Shown piece by piece: positions 1 to 11,100 of a stretch of DNA of 64,000 bases (position 1 is its first letter; each line of letters starts with the position of its first letter). The notes beneath the pieces are model-generated. The model had not been told where the DNA came from. It saw only the letters and a program-made list of their open reading frames with translations, and did no database searches. This stretch comes from Rachycentron canadum (taxonomy: Eukaryota; Chordata; Actinopteri; Carangiformes; Rachycentridae), in NCBI GenBank assembly GCA_038496675.1, contig CM076663.1, positions 12,800,163 to 12,864,162 of the forward strand, given 5' to 3'. A program made the position numbers and the translations under genes.

Positions 1-1482
1 CAGAGCTTCACAGGTTAAGCTTCCTTTGTAGGCAGGGAACCTGTCAGTTCAAAGGGTTTGGCTCTCATCTGAAAAGGAAAAAAAAAAGGAACAGAAACAG
101 AGGGAAAGAGAAAGGGAAAGGAAACTCATACACTATGCACTTTCACATTCAACAAAAAGGTTAGTCCAGGTGTGGGGATTTATTTATTTATTTTAACATT
201 TTTGGCATCAAGAGAAAAAGCCTGAGCTGAGTAAGAAGACTGGCCATACCAGACTTCATTTCAAACACCTACTGCTGCTTTTCTTTTCCACTAAGCGTCT
301 TTGTCTAATCATAAAAAAGGAATATGTGACTTCAGCGCTGGCTTCAGGCCCTAATCATCAGCCCTTTGTCAGAAAGGGGAGTCTTTCATGGTTGCTCATT
401 TCTGTGGGCTTTTTTTTTTCTTGCTCTTCACTGTGGACGTGAATGACGAGATCAAAGGTGAAAAAATGTAACTGATCAAGTGTGAAATCTAATCACGTCA
501 GAGTGCGATCACACTCAAGGTGCCTGCCATGGCGGAGGTGAACCCTTTCTATGCCATGGGATGTGTGCATTTGTGGGACATATTCTAGGATGTGTGCATA
601 TGTATGAGCATGTCTTTGTCAACTGTTGGTGCATGATATTTTCGCTACTCTGCTCATTAGAAAGTGCTTCTATGTTCTATCAACTATGTGGCAAGGTAAT
701 CTAAGGTACTCCTGAACCACCTAAGAATTTGCCAGTTGTATAAATTCCATAAAGAAAAAGCTCTGGAGCAGATGGGCAGAGGACTGCTTTTTCTTTGCCA
801 TCCACACTTGTGTTAAAATTAGCCCCATTCTGGCACAACAGCAGCTGTTGGGAGCTCAGAGAGACAAGGTGGAGGGGAGAGAAAAGAAAGGAGGAGAGAA
901 ATGGTGTGAGAGAGGGAGATGAGACAGGATGAAAGAAAGGGAGACAAGCATTGGCGAAAAAGGAGGAGGAGGACAGAGAACGACAGAAGGCGGGTGTGAG
1001 GAGTGAGAGACAGATTGTGGAAAAAAATAATAAGGAGAGAGGCAGCACGGAGGCTATGGCACGTCTTCCACCAGCCTCTCCATCCCCTGTTGGGTGTGTT
1101 AGGGAATGGGCCGTAAAACAGGGGGTTCAGTGTGAGTGAGTGATAGAAGGGAAGATGGGGGAGGACAACCTCAGCTTGTCTAAACTCACAGTGGTGCGCT
1201 GGGCTGGGAGCCTCTTCATCACTGTCTATCACTGCTATTTCTGACACCTCAATGTCAGCAAGAGTAGAAACCGACGCAGGGGCACTGACAGCGGGAGAGA
1301 GGATACTGGGGGAGGACTCAAGCTCTGGATCATGTCAAGAGCTACTGAAAGGGAAGCTAGAGTTGGAAATTGGTATGTGGGTCTATGAGAAGGTCTCTGT
1401 GTGTTCCCTGCAGAGAGTGACTGATACCATGTGTGAGGTCTGTGACTGCATACACCCTCCTCATATCACAGTTGAGACTGAC
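1..1482 (-). other. Partial elp2 intron 10 with purine tract and open segment
   Basis: Sequence 3' of the last visible elp2 exon. It holds a purine-rich plus-strand tract (about 851-1016) and a minus-strand open segment (1190-1334) with a strong donor, discussed in the findings. No ELP2-homologous exon is seen. Confidence 0.6.
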
Positions 1483-1583
1483 CTGCTCCACCCAGACTCC
1501 AGATCCCTCCTCAGGAGCCCAGAGGATCATGGTTTTGTCCATGGAAGCAGAGAGCAGACTGAGAGGCTGTTGCAACATGCCAC
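1483..1583 (-). CDS. elp2: elp2 coding exon 10 (residues 293-326), last one visible
   Basis: Acceptor CAAAG before 1583, donor GTCAGT after 1483. Encodes LLSASMDKTMILWAPEEGSG then VWVEQ, the strongest ELP2 signature here. It ends in phase 0. The next homologous exon (human VGEVGGNTLGFYDC) is not found in 1-1482, so it must lie off the window. Confidence 0.94.
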
Positions 1584-4500
1584 CTTTGTGGGGAGACAAG
1601 AGACACAGGATTAAATCACAGGAGTCACATGCACAGCCAATAATGATTAACAGATAACAAGCAATTATTGGGTCTCGATGTTATATTTCACAATAAAATA
1701 AGAGAAGGATTAGTGAATGTTAAGAAACCACCTTGAATGGAAGAAATGTGTTTTTCACTTGATCTTGATCTTACTTAACTCACAACTCTTCAGATTTACA
1801 ACAATTTGTATTCACATGCTCTCATTTTATAATTATTATAATTGATTCTTAATGTTAATAAAGTTTGTAAAAATGGACAAGCAAGTAAGACAAAACAATA
1901 TTAAGCAAAATATTTGCAGCGTAATCTAATAATAATAATGTGAGATGTAGACAAAAGCTGGCATGGGTGTGAAGTAATCTTGATGTAATGAGCTTTTAAG
2001 GCAACCAGAGTTTAAAGAGACAATTTAGCACAACCCTTTGGCAGCCCTTCTCTTGAGAACTAATTAAGCAAATAACCTTTCACACTGATTTTTGTTGTAG
2101 AAATTGTGTTTTGTAATAGCATTTTAATAAAAATGAAAGAATAGAAACACAATAATTGATTGAAATGTGGGAATTGTGACTGATTCTGAAAGAAAAGATT
2201 TGATTCTGTTTTCGACAAACATTACTAAAAGGTTTGCGTGAGGAACCCCCATCAATGCTCAGCCTCTGTGAAATGTTAGATTGTCCCATAAACAGACTTC
2301 AGTTGTGAATAAGCCCTTCCCTGTTTTTTTTTTCCAAATGAAGGTACCTTTGCAGAGAGGAGGCTGCCAGTGGACTCCATAGACCCAGTTCTCATGACCT
2401 GCCAGGACCGTCTCAAGAGACACAGCAAACACAGAGGACACGTCTGTAGCAGGAAGACAGAGGCCGGATGAAGACTGTTAGCAAATGTCAATTTTATGCT
2501 ATGAACACCAGAAAGGTAGCTGATGAACTGAGTGGGTAGAGATGTTCTGCTTCGAAAGAAATGATGTGTTACACTGATAAAGGTGAACACACATACACAC
2601 ACACTTGATTCTTTATGGAGGTCTGCAACCACTATGTGCCATTAAACCATCAAAAAGCGTGTTTCTTCATTTGGTTAATTAGCACCCTTTTTATAAATCA
2701 AGCCAGCATGGCACGCTCACCTCTGTCCCTCACTTCAAAAACGTCCTCTTTCATTTTGATGATGGTGTGATCGTCCTTTGCGCTGGTGTCTGTCCCACAC
2801 TTGGCACACAGCCTCCATACTCTGATGAGACAGTCCTGGGAACAGCTGGCTAATAACAACTCGCCACCTGAATGAGTCAGAGAGAGAATGTGAAAAACTT
2901 TCAATCTAAAAGACTTTTTCTGTCAGCTCCTAAAATATCCTATCACCAATTTTATCAATACTGACTTGTATTATTTCCTCTCTTGTGGTGTTCATCCTGT
3001 GTAATATGTGTTTTTGTGGTGTAAAGAGAAATGATAATATACCTAAAGAAGAGACATGTGAAATTTAGTGCTTCGTGTATTTTAGGTTGATGATTTATTT
3101 TATTTAATAGGGATGATGCATAGTTAACTTTCAGTACAGACTTTAAAACTAATGAGTGTTATAACAACTAAATGTAAAAAATAATAATACCAGGTTAAAT
3201 AAAAATGTAAAAATATGTGTTACATGCTAAAAGATGGCATGTTTATATTTCCTAGCATAATAGTAACAAAATTTATATTACATGCACACAAAAAGCAGTG
3301 TATGTTACTGTTTAGCTCAAACCAGAAGTAATAATTTGGACTGATACGAGTGGCACAAGGTTGGGCAATTTAAAGCTGAGCCCAACAAGCTTGGCTAACG
3401 TAGCTACTATAGAAATAAAACCTCAAATGATAAGTGAATTTATCAATTAGTTGATCAACAGAGAATATATTGGAAACTAATTGATAAGCAAAAATTGGCT
3501 GATGCCAGTTTCTTAGATGTGAACATTTGAAGCCTTTCTTACATTATTATAAACTGAACATCCCTCCCGTATAGCCGTATAGTACGTATAGACATACACA
3601 CACCTGATTTCTGAAAACCTTAACCATTTTCTGGTTTGTAATGAGAATAAATTCTTCAGGTAGCACATCTATAGACTTCTGCTGTTGTCAGGTAGATATA
3701 AATTGTAATCAAGTCAGAAGTGAAGATTAGTGCTGACTGTGATGTATCCAGTTGGACAGCAGGAGTGCAACCCAAATATATGTAGATAGGTGATAAACAA
3801 AAAACATGCCACTATCCCTGAGTGCCCCTGTCTCTCACATTATGTGTCCCAGGATTAGTTCAATGGCCACTGGCCCAGTTTTGCCTCTGCCAAGATAAAC
3901 AGACATAATAAAAAGTCTTCTGTTGCTACCACCTACGGCCTCCTGGATGTTGGAGAAGAGGGAGGAAGGCCATTATAGTTTGTCAATCATTGTATAATGA
4001 CACTGATGATAATGACAATGTTGACTGGTTTTGTTTATTGCCTGAAACTCTGCCAAACCTGCATGCACTGGTGACTTTCTTGAGCCTGTCTGACTATTTT
4101 TTATTCAACACTGTTTTTGAAACTTGATGCAAAAAAACTACCCAGGGGGTGGACACTAGCTTTTCATTTATTTATGACATTTTAAACATCTCAACATTCT
4201 TTCTCCAGAGTCTGTACCAATGTATATTGGATAATTAAATTGTAGAGACAACACATTTTAAAAGGGGGATAGTAAACTGGATAATTCAGTCTGTTTTCCC
4301 ATAAACCCCTTGATTTATGAGAGATGACCAGCTGAGTTTAAACTAGTGTTGATTACTGCTCAGGGTGATGGAATAAAAACATGATTTTGAAAACAGAAAT
4401 CTAATATTTCACAGCTATGATAAACTGTTCTGCTGTGCTAGTGCTGCAATTTGCCATCTGCCGAGTCATAAAAAAAAAGAAAGATTTATTTAACTATTAT

Positions 4501-7500
4501 TATAGCAGCGAGTGGGTCTTGTCATGCCTATAGAGATATTTCATATAAACAAACTTCTCTTTCTCTCTTTATTGGCTGGTAGCTTGGCTGCGTGGAGTAG
4601 GTCATAGACTGTGAGTGGGAAGGAGACACTGGTGGAGAGGGCTGGTTAAGGACATGAAATAGCTTTTACACAGTCAGAACAGTGCAGTAATGAAGTGCCC
4701 TTGAAGAGGGTTACACAATTAGTAGAGCCTGGATTGGATCCATGCATTACTATGTGCTATCACAAAGCTGCAACACTCTGCTTGGTGAAGATGGGCAGAA
4801 AAACTGGTGCAAAATTCTAGGCACATTCAATAGTCTATATTTTTTGTAAATGTTTTACCAACGTAAAAGGAGAAATGTGTGTTTTTGTTTGCTGGTTTTT
4901 TGCTTTAAGAAGGCAAAGTGTTCCCCTCACACAGTGTCAAGCCAGTCAAATGTTATTGGGCCCTTTAAAGCACACTTGCTTTAGATAAACCGAACATAAA
5001 GGAAGACAGAAAGCACAAGCTATTACGCCTTCAAAAGATTACGACCACCATATTCAAAAAAAGCAAATAATGGCAATTAATCTCCCCATTAACAGAGCAA
5101 TTGTACCAAACTTCAATATTACTATATGTACTCATAAAATTAAAACACATCCTACACAAAATGGTTTTTAGTAATTTAAAAGTAACATCTGTTCCCAGAG
5201 TCCCTCACCACATCTTAAATCTTTGTTGTTTTCCTAAATAAAATAATAAAACAGTAGAGTAACAATATCACTGACTACAGTGGAAGTGGAATTTTCAATG
5301 AAATTTAAATATACTGTTTGGCCCATATACAGAACAAGCAGTAAATGCATTCTTATTATCAAAAATGTCTTGCCCAGTAATTTCTACTGTCACCACCAAT
5401 TTCAGCAGTGGTACCCTGAAAAAGTCTGACTGAGCTTGAGAAGATCCTGTTTATGTGAACAAACAAGGTTCTGATCCTGAAACAATAACACTAGCATTTC
5501 TCCAAACACCAGCACTCACCTATGGATGCCCATGCCACTCCACGAACCCAGTCTTCGTGTCCTTGTAGTGACATAGCTTTCTGGAGCTGTTGAGCAATTT
5601 TAAAAGGTCAAATGTTGCCTTCAAGTTTTAGAAAATCAAATCAAGGAGTTGGTAGAGAATATGTCAATCACTTGCCTGTCCATTGGACTGCACATACAGA
5701 TGCACCCGAGAGTCATCACCCCCACAAGCCAGTATGGGAACTGTAAGAGACAAGGTTTAGGTTTTCACTGTGATGCAAAACACACACACGTGAGACAGGC
5801 CACTATCATTTATCTCATCTGAACATCTAGCTTTTAATAAGAGAAGCAAGGTGGAGAGGCATGTAAAACAAAAAGGCAAAATGACACTAGACACTTCAAA
5901 CTCAGAGTGCAATTTGAATATGACATTCGGTTACAAGCACTAAAAGCAGTGGTACAAATTGAGCTGAAAGACATGAGAGGAAAAATGTGTGTCTGTGTGT
6001 GTGTGTGGGGTGCACAACTTAAAGGATGTCTATGTAGGAAGAGCTTAGGCTTACCTCTGCTGCCTGGCAACAGTGCCAGAGAGACATCCATCATGAAACC
6101 GCTGCCAAATGATATGATATGGAGGCACTCAGCTGAGGAACACACATGTACATGGAATTTAACTTTCTGACACATTGTAAGACTTTTTGTTACACAGCTA
6201 AGAATAACATATACATAGGCTAAAATATATGGCTTTTGGGCTTTGTGTGGACAAGAAATATTTGCCAAAAGATACTTTTTTTCTATTTTTCTTTCCTTCG
6301 TTTTTTCTTTTAGAGGCCAAAGCTCAAAGAGCCACCTCAAGCTGCACACAGACAAACACATCATAGCTTGGATTATTATCTGGAAATATATAATATAATA
6401 ATAACAGGAGAGATTATACATTATATAGAGTCGTGTCTATCCAAAAAACATTAGGCTACATTGACTTCCAAGTATGAAACATGCTGAGTGATTTAAATTA
6501 CAACAGTCTGTTGTACATTTATTTAAAAAATGTAAAAATATAAACACAGCATAATAGAGCTGCAAACTTAACAGCTCAGCAGCACTGCAGAGATGAGCCA
6601 AGTAACAATGGTGTTTGTAAACAGTGCCCATGCCCTCTATCAGCCAGCAGAGGGCAGATGGTCACACTGTAGGTGAGTGAATAAAATAGTTAATTGATTA
6701 TTCACTTATCAAGTAATATTATAACTCCTCTACTTTCTGGATAAGTTTGGTTTCTCACGTACCAAAAATGCCAAAACCTTAATTCAAAAGAAAATACAAG
6801 GCACCAGTGAAAAATTAACCAGTTTTGTCTGTTCTTGTGAGGTTGACTTTTCGGGATAGAAAATACTGACAGTATGCTACAGGTCACCTCAGTGATTTCT
6901 AATGTACCTTTGTGAACAGCTAAAAGGGGTCACAAAATGTATCTAGGGGTCACAAAATAATTATTTATTATTATTTGCCATTTAGTGTTTGTGAAATACC
7001 TTCTTTGTTTTCATTGCAAAGCCATAGTCTGACTGTGGAGTCGGATGCTGAGGAGGCCACCAGGATCTTTGAGGAGCCCTCTACGTAGATGGCATCCACA
7101 GCACAAATTGGACCACTGTGGCCCTTACACTCCACTGACTGGCTGAACTGGAAACAGTAGGGAACATTTTAGAGCTATCTGTGAAGAGACGCAGAAAACT
7201 TTAAATTTGGAGACACAGTTTGGTGCAGCAGGTGGCTTACCGTCTCATTTTGAGCCTCCCAGAGGATGAGCTGATTATCTGAGCCTCCTGAGACTAGATG
7301 GCTCTCAGGAGCTGAGACAACAAAAACAACACAGGTAAGGAAGACATGCACATACACATATGGTGTATACTTTGCCACATAGTTACAGTTACTGACAATT
7401 TTAATGCTAACACATGCAATGATATTTTCAGACAACGACATGATGATTAAACTTTTGCAGCAACACATTTTGGGATGAATCACCCACTGACTGACACTGA

Positions 7501-8129
7501 CTCTGTGCCCTTGAGCTGGGAGCAAATCCCTGCAGCCAGCCTTCCCAGGGGAGCTGCTTTAATAACAGCACAGTACCACCCATACTGTGTAATGTCCGGG
7601 TGTCTATGCAATTGACCATATAGTATCTATACTACACTAGTGAGTGACAAGCCAGCAAAGGGACTTTAGACGTGTGTTTTGAAGCAACAATGAAGATGAC
7701 TAGTTGAAGACTCGAGTGGCTTAATCTCGATCAACCTCTCACACAGATGAGAGCCAGATGTTTGACAGGTCCACATCAGTTTCCTCCCTCTCCACACTCA
7801 CCACAGTCCTGTCTGTGGACCCACTGGACCGCACTCACTCTGCCTGTGTGTCCGTTCAGCACAGCAACGACCCTTCTCTCCTAAAGGAACAGAAAATTGT
7901 GTGTTTATCGAGTAAACGAGAGGAATGTGTTATTTATTGTGGGTGGCTGGCTGTCATCAGCCTGCAGCGACAGCAGAAACAAGTCGGACTTTAATACCTG
8001 CGGGTTGTACAGAGCCACTGAGTTACATGTCCCGAAAGCAATGGTTCCTCCACGACTCCAAGAAACAACATTTGGTGTCCTGTTGGCACAACAGGCGACA
8101 TGGCATGTTTCGATTACAGGCGCCGCCAT
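1483..8129 (-). CDS. elp2: Elongator complex protein 2 (elp2), 5' part, 10 exons, runs off the left edge
   Basis: Elp2 is the WD40 scaffold subunit of the Elongator complex, which (with Elp1 and Elp3) installs cm5-type modifications on wobble uridines of tRNAs; it was also described as a STAT3-interacting protein. Coding pieces on the minus strand, in order: 8129-7998, 7880-7802, 7311-7241, 7147-7000, 6132-6055, 5740-5676, 5580-5520, 2867-2721, 2443-2348, 1583-1483. They join in one frame to 978 bases (326 codons); the human protein is about 826 residues, so the second propeller and C-terminus lie beyond position 1. Family signatures seen include LVSGGSDNQLILWEAQ, VPILACGGDD, LQGHEDWVRGVAWASIG, ASCSQDCLIRVW, VLAGHENWVYGVHW and LLSASMDKTMILWAPEE, which are ELP2-specific rather than generic WD40. 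No frameshift or stop is seen in the exons. One intron has a GC donor (after 5676). Identification is very secure; exact untranslated ends are unknown. Confidence 0.95.
1584..2347 (-). other. elp2 intron 9
   Basis: AT-rich intron with canonical GT/AG ends on the minus strand; no gene or recognised repeat seen. Confidence 0.85.
2348..2443 (-). CDS. elp2: elp2 coding exon 9 (residues 261-293)
   Basis: Acceptor CTACAG before 2443, donor GTACCT after 2348. Encodes VSLETVLAGHENWVYGVHWQ, nearly identical to human ELP2. 96 bases. Confidence 0.95.
2721..2867 (-). CDS. elp2: elp2 coding exon 8 (residues 212-261)
   Basis: Acceptor TTCAG before 2867, donor GTGAGC after 2721. Encodes ASCSQDCLIRVWRL followed by a charged linker ending FEVRDR, as in the human linker. 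147 bases. Confidence 0.94.
2868..5519 (-). other. elp2 intron 7 (about 2.65 kb)
   Basis: Largest complete elp2 intron here. AT-rich, without open frames of interest or recognisable repeats. Confidence 0.85.
5520..5580 (-). CDS. elp2: elp2 coding exon 7 (residues 192-212)
   Basis: Acceptor CTCCAG before 5580, donor GTGAGT after 5520. Encodes LQGHEDWVRGVAWASIG, a conserved blade start. 61 bases. Confidence 0.93.
5676..5740 (-). CDS. elp2: elp2 coding exon 6 (residues 170-191), GC splice donor
   Basis: Acceptor TTACAG before 5740. Encodes VPILACGGDDSRVHLYVQSN. The donor after 5676 reads CAG|GCAAGT, i.e. a GC-AG intron with an otherwise strong U1 match. The reading frame and the homology of the next exon require this junction. 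65 bases. Confidence 0.92.
5741..6054 (-). other. elp2 intron 5
   Basis: Short intron with a small GT run near 5990-6006; nothing else seen. Confidence 0.85.
6055..6132 (-). CDS. elp2: elp2 coding exon 5 (residues 144-170)
   Basis: Acceptor CTCAG before 6132, donor GTAAGC after 6055. Encodes FGSGFMMDVSLALLPGS, which corresponds to the FGNGFALALCLSFLP segment of human ELP2. 78 bases. Confidence 0.91.
6133..6999 (-). other. elp2 intron 4
   Basis: Contains the CTCF-like motif and a direct repeat of AGGGGTCACAAAAT at 6925-6938 and 6945-6958. No coding signal. Confidence 0.8.
6644..6657 (+). promoter_or_regulatory. CTCF core motif in elp2 intron 4
   Basis: CCAGCAGAGGGCAG fits every position of the CTCF core CCASYAGRKGGCRS. 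It lies between elp2 exons 4 and 5. Binding in vivo is not shown by sequence alone. Single-mismatch relatives occur near 8364 (CCATTAGATGGCAG) and 57552-57565 (minus strand). Confidence 0.45.
7000..7147 (-). CDS. elp2: elp2 coding exon 4 (residues 95-144)
   Basis: Acceptor TTCCAG before 7147, donor GTATTT after 7000. A WD40 blade with KGHSGPICAVDA and ILVASSASDSTVRLW. 148 bases. Confidence 0.94.
7241..7311 (-). CDS. elp2: elp2 coding exon 3 (residues 71-94)
   Basis: Acceptor CTCAG before 7311, donor GTAAGC after 7241. Encodes HLVSGGSDNQLILWEAQNET, closing the first blade. 71 bases restore phase 0. Confidence 0.94.
7312..7801 (-). other. elp2 intron 2
   Basis: Intron of 490 bases with canonical ends; no gene or recognised repeat. 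Confidence 0.85.
7802..7880 (-). CDS. elp2: elp2 coding exon 2 (residues 45-71)
   Basis: Acceptor CTTTAG at 7881, donor GTGAGT at 7801. Encodes VVAVLNGHTGRVSAVQWVHR, the first GH-dipeptide WD40 blade. 79 bases; leaves one base for the next codon. Confidence 0.93.
7998..8129 (-). CDS. elp2: elp2 coding exon 1 (start codon, residues 1-44)
   Basis: The ATG is 8129-8127, and the N-terminus MAAPVIETCHVACCANR matches the ELP2 family start. The exon ends YNPQ at 7998, followed by donor GTATTA. 132 bases, phase 0 end. Confidence 0.93.
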
Positions 8130-8132
8130 CTT
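8122..8132 (-). promoter_or_regulatory. YY1-type motif over the elp2 start codon
   Basis: On the minus strand the sequence reads AAGATGGCGGC, the textbook YY1 core, with its ATG being the elp2 initiator. YY1 sites placed just at or downstream of the transcription start are typical of housekeeping genes and can set the start of short 5' UTRs. The motif is seen directly; occupancy and TSS position are inference. Confidence 0.55.
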
Positions 8133-11100
8133 GAAAGATGAAGTTGTGGTGTGACTGTAAATATGTCTGTAGTTAAACCTGTCTGTGCGAACAAAGGTTC
8201 CGCATCCGTGAAGGTGTAAAGTTCAACATTGTGATAATAATATTGTTTTATAAACATCTTCAAACACACGATATTCTATACAATGGTTTTTATTATTTTT
8301 AGTATGTCTTAAAGCAAATACCGCAGTATGTATACTCACTAAAGTGCACTGTCGCATAATGGCCATTAGATGGCAGAAGATAATCACACAATACAAAGAG
8401 GAGCCTCCATATAAAACCGGTTACAATGGCTGATTGATTGCCAATTTCTTCCTTATTAATATTTCACAAACCTTATCGTTGAAGCTATTTAAGAATATAA
8501 TTGGACAACACTGCAGATCCAGTTGTAAAATCCATAAGGGGAATTAACCTGTAGACTGTAGCACTAAACATAAATAAACATTTGTATTGACTCTGAAATA
8601 AAGTGAAAACATTAATAATGGGGTAGTTATTTATTGGTGTGCATAAGTTTTCCCCTTTACTCTCATACAGGGAATCAGAGGTTGTGTCAGAACAGAGCTG
8701 TTTGTTAATATAGAGTATAGAGACATTTCAGCAGGATGGATGCTGTATAAAAATGGAAATAATGTCATCAAGTTTAAGTGTAAATGTTTTAAACTTTATG
8801 TTTTTGTTACTGTTTCTGATAGTCAGTTAAAATATATTGCAGTGGTTATTATTCCACATTTATTGTGAATTGGTCAAACAACGATCTAGATGCCACAGTA
8901 TACACACACAGCTATGTCATACTGTATTATCCCTTTGCCAAGTGTTGACTGAGGCTGACTGGTCGCAGCTGAGCTAGCTGCCAGCCAGACAGCCTTGCTT
9001 GTTAAAAAAAAAAAGCCCCTGGGCCTTTTGGATTTCAAACGTTGAGGCGACACTTTTGTCACAAGGAGTTTCCAAGCACCTACTTGACATGATCAGGGGA
9101 AAAATGTGATGGCATGAATGAGCCCTTGAGACGATATGATAAATGACAATGTAGCAAAGGCAAACAGGGATAGAGCCAAAGAGGAAGTGAGAGAGGGTGG
9201 AGGTGTGCCTGGGTCTTTTGTGGCCTGTGTCTGACCGTGCTGACTTGTGGTTTACAAAGAAAAAATGGATGCACTGTTATCAACACTTGGGTAGAAAATA
9301 GATTGTTCTCGTCTTGCAATTGTTATCCCTGCTCACTCAGTCTCAACGAGATGGGATTTAGGCTGACTTTAGGCTGACAGGGTGAGAGCACCTGTCTGTG
9401 GAGGATACTCCTGCACCTATGGCTCTCATCTCAAGAGAGACATATACCTTGGCAATAGCTGGGATGCAGCCAGCCAACAGCTGTGTCCCTGAAAAAACAT
9501 CTTTGTACTACTTTGAGCATGCATTTATCATTCTCTTGTGGTGAAATCCTGCCAAAAAAAGACTGTTTACATAATGCAGGATTAATTTGATCAAATGTAA
9601 TAGGTCATTGCAGGGAAGAGGAGATTTATTCAGGAAAGACCTATTTTTCCTGGAGAAAGGAGAATAAGGATAAGCCTTTGTATGAGATGTTTTGGATTTC
9701 TGTATTATTAATGTATGGGTTTGGGATTAGTCTGGGTTGCATAATCTTTTCTGGACCTTCTTAGTCATGTTATTTTGAATATATCATTATTATCAGTATA
9801 TATTTCCACTCATCTTTTACTTAATCGAGTGACCCCCAAATACAACCCAGATCCAATAGTTAAGAAACTCTTCCCTGTGTAATGCTTACAAGTAAAAATC
9901 CACCCCACTACCTTATTAATCTGAAATTTATGAAGGCAGAAAATTAAATGTGCTTTACAGTGTAGATAATATCCTTAAATGTTTTATTAATTCATTTCAT
10001 TGTGCCATATGTTGCCGTCAAGTGCTCCATAACTCATTTTGCCTGAGGAGCTCTAAAGCTTTCTTGGGATAGTGGATAGTAATTTAGGGACTTGCTATAA
10101 TGAACTTCATACTTAAGGATATACTTAAGGAGTTGAGGGACGATAGAGAGCCCCTCTGTTTTTCTCTTAATACTTTAATATTCTTCAGCAGTTTACAGTG
10201 TCTGTCTGTGGTTGAGACAGGCTAAAACAGTTCATGTAATGACTCTATAATTATACTATTAAGTTTGCTGGTGAGAACAGTATTTTGAAAAAAATTCACT
10301 GTGTATACTTTCTTTGAGTTGCGTTGAAAAAAATAGATTTGTTTTGAGTGCAAATTTAAATTATATGAATAACTAAATTACAAAATGAAATAAAATAGAA
10401 TAAATGGTTAAAACCTTTGCAGATTATATTTCCTGACACGTGCCACATTTTGAGGTTGTGGAGTGGAATATAAACTCCCACTGAGTAATGCATTGCTTAA
10501 GTGGCTCAGATCACATTTGTTCTGAACTGACAACTAAAAGCTGATTTCCCCATAAAGTTCAAACCTTTATTTAAAAACACTTTGTTAAACCTTACCTTGT
10601 ATTTTAAAAAAACACCACTACAATCTTATCCTTTGTGAAACAAAATCTTTTTTTTTTTCATGTAGTTTAGTTTTTTTTCAATATGATGAAAATACACCAA
10701 CTCTGATTTTACATGTTGTTTTAATGTCCATTTCTCCTGTGTACATGCACACATTTTCAAAACTAGGAGTAGTTGTGCATTGAGCCTGCATGCCCGCCTA
10801 TGTACAAACATACAGCTCATGCATAATGTGTCAATTTATGTGTTACATCTCTATACACGCCTGTGTGTTTACATATGCAGTTATTTAAAAGCATCTGTGA
10901 AAAATCAGGCACCCATCACACAAAGAAGTGCTGGTCGGAAACTGAATAATAATAAATACATGCAAGGTGACCGTGATTATATAACAGCAGAAATGTAGAC
11001 ACAGAAACACCAAGATTACTGGGCTGGGTGTCTGTATGGCACTTTGCTGCTGCCTGGTTGTGTTTATGTGGAATTAAATTAGCCATGTCCCTGAGGGTGC

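Noticed and set aside
819..1189. Continuation of the minus-strand open frame beyond the donor at 1189.
   Set aside because: Composition follows the pyrimidine-rich tract (Leu/Ser/Pro/Phe) and nothing is recognised; only the 1190-1334 part is kept as a tentative finding.
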